Assembly (NCBI GenBank): GCA_019307645.1
Contig: JAFDJF010000153.1
Span: 1-6,432, forward strand
Direction of reading: 5' to 3'
DNA from: Deltaproteobacteria bacterium
Lineage (GTDB): Bacteria; Desulfobacterota; DSM-4660; Desulfatiglandales; Desulfatiglandaceae
Length of the DNA: 6,432 bases
Below the pieces are notes generated by a model that was not told the DNA's origin, searched no databases, and worked only from the letters and a program-made list of their open reading frames with translations. Positions 6,309 through 6,432 of the stretch are shown here, piece by piece. Each line of letters starts with the position of its first letter. Positions within the stretch are counted from its first letter, which is position 1. Position numbers and translations under genes: made by a program.

Positions 6309-6432
6309 TTCCAAAAAACTGACGGAGCGTATCAGAAAAGAATATCATTTTCAAAGCATTTTTTCAGATTCTTGGCTAGCCTTGTAGCTGATGATTAATC
6401 TCTTTAACTGGTTAATTTGTGTACTCTTTATC
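6309..6432. other. AT-rich upstream intergenic region with small palindromes; no convincing gene
   Basis: This segment holds two further short dyads: GGCTAGCC (6374-6381, perfect 8-bp palindrome) and TTAAC-TG-GTTAA (6404-6415, perfect 5-bp arms). A minus-strand frame is open from the window edge to a TGA at 6351-6353 (26 residues). It could be the tail of an upstream gene, but this length is expected by chance in AT-rich DNA. I see no tRNA, terminator with a GC-rich stem, or mobile-element end. Confidence 0.35.

Noticed and set aside
6351..6431. C-terminal tail of an upstream minus-strand gene
   Set aside because: Only 26 open codons with no recognisable motif, within what chance allows in AT-rich sequence.

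Overview
The window holds a compact redox operon on the minus strand (1002-6241) and the 3' part of an unrelated RNA-modification gene on the plus strand (window edge to 907). The two converge on a shared bidirectional terminator at 909-941. Protein styles (HndA/HndB/HndC-like subunits, an FdhA with a NuoG-like front end, a PP-loop protein fused to an NFACT-R-like domain) suggest an anaerobe of the Desulfobacterota (former Deltaproteobacteria: sulfate reducers, syntrophs). This is inferred from protein families only; no rRNA or other marker is present.

Layout, left to right. Positions 2-907 (+) encode a 5'-truncated PP-loop/thiouridylase-like protein. Its frame is open to the window edge, so the apparent TTG start at 122 is not the real start. 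Positions 909-941 are a strong symmetric hairpin terminator. Then, on the minus strand and so read right to left in transcription order: a candidate promoter at 6265-6291; an 882-residue FdhA/NuoG-type molybdopterin oxidoreductase (6241-3593); a NuoE/HndA-like [2Fe-2S] protein (3495-2995); a small HndB-like thioredoxin-fold ferredoxin (2948-2577); and a NuoF/HndC-like NADH/FMN subunit with two extra C-terminal [4Fe-4S] clusters (2552-1002). Positions 6242-6432 form an AT-rich upstream region with several small inverted repeats and no convincing gene.

How the genes fit together. NuoE, HndB and NuoF form the standard NAD(H)-reacting flavin/Fe-S module of soluble, often electron-bifurcating, hydrogenases and formate dehydrogenases. 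Here the large partner is an FdhA family member, so homology annotation would call the set an NAD-dependent, possibly ferredoxin-coupled, formate dehydrogenase.

The main point of interest is that the large subunit lacks the formate dehydrogenase active site. Where FDHs carry the metal-binding Sec/Cys followed by His, it has Ser373-Gln374 (TCT CAG). It has no cysteine at all between residues 288 and 505 and no in-frame TGA. The rest of the cofactor framework (the [4Fe-4S] motif, Lys290, and Arg567 in the NPLRGQNNAQG motif) is kept. The C-terminal FDH signature has also changed, and the His-Cys cluster motif is split by about 24 extra residues. The complex may therefore act on a substrate other than formate, or work purely as an NADH/ferredoxin electron-transfer module.
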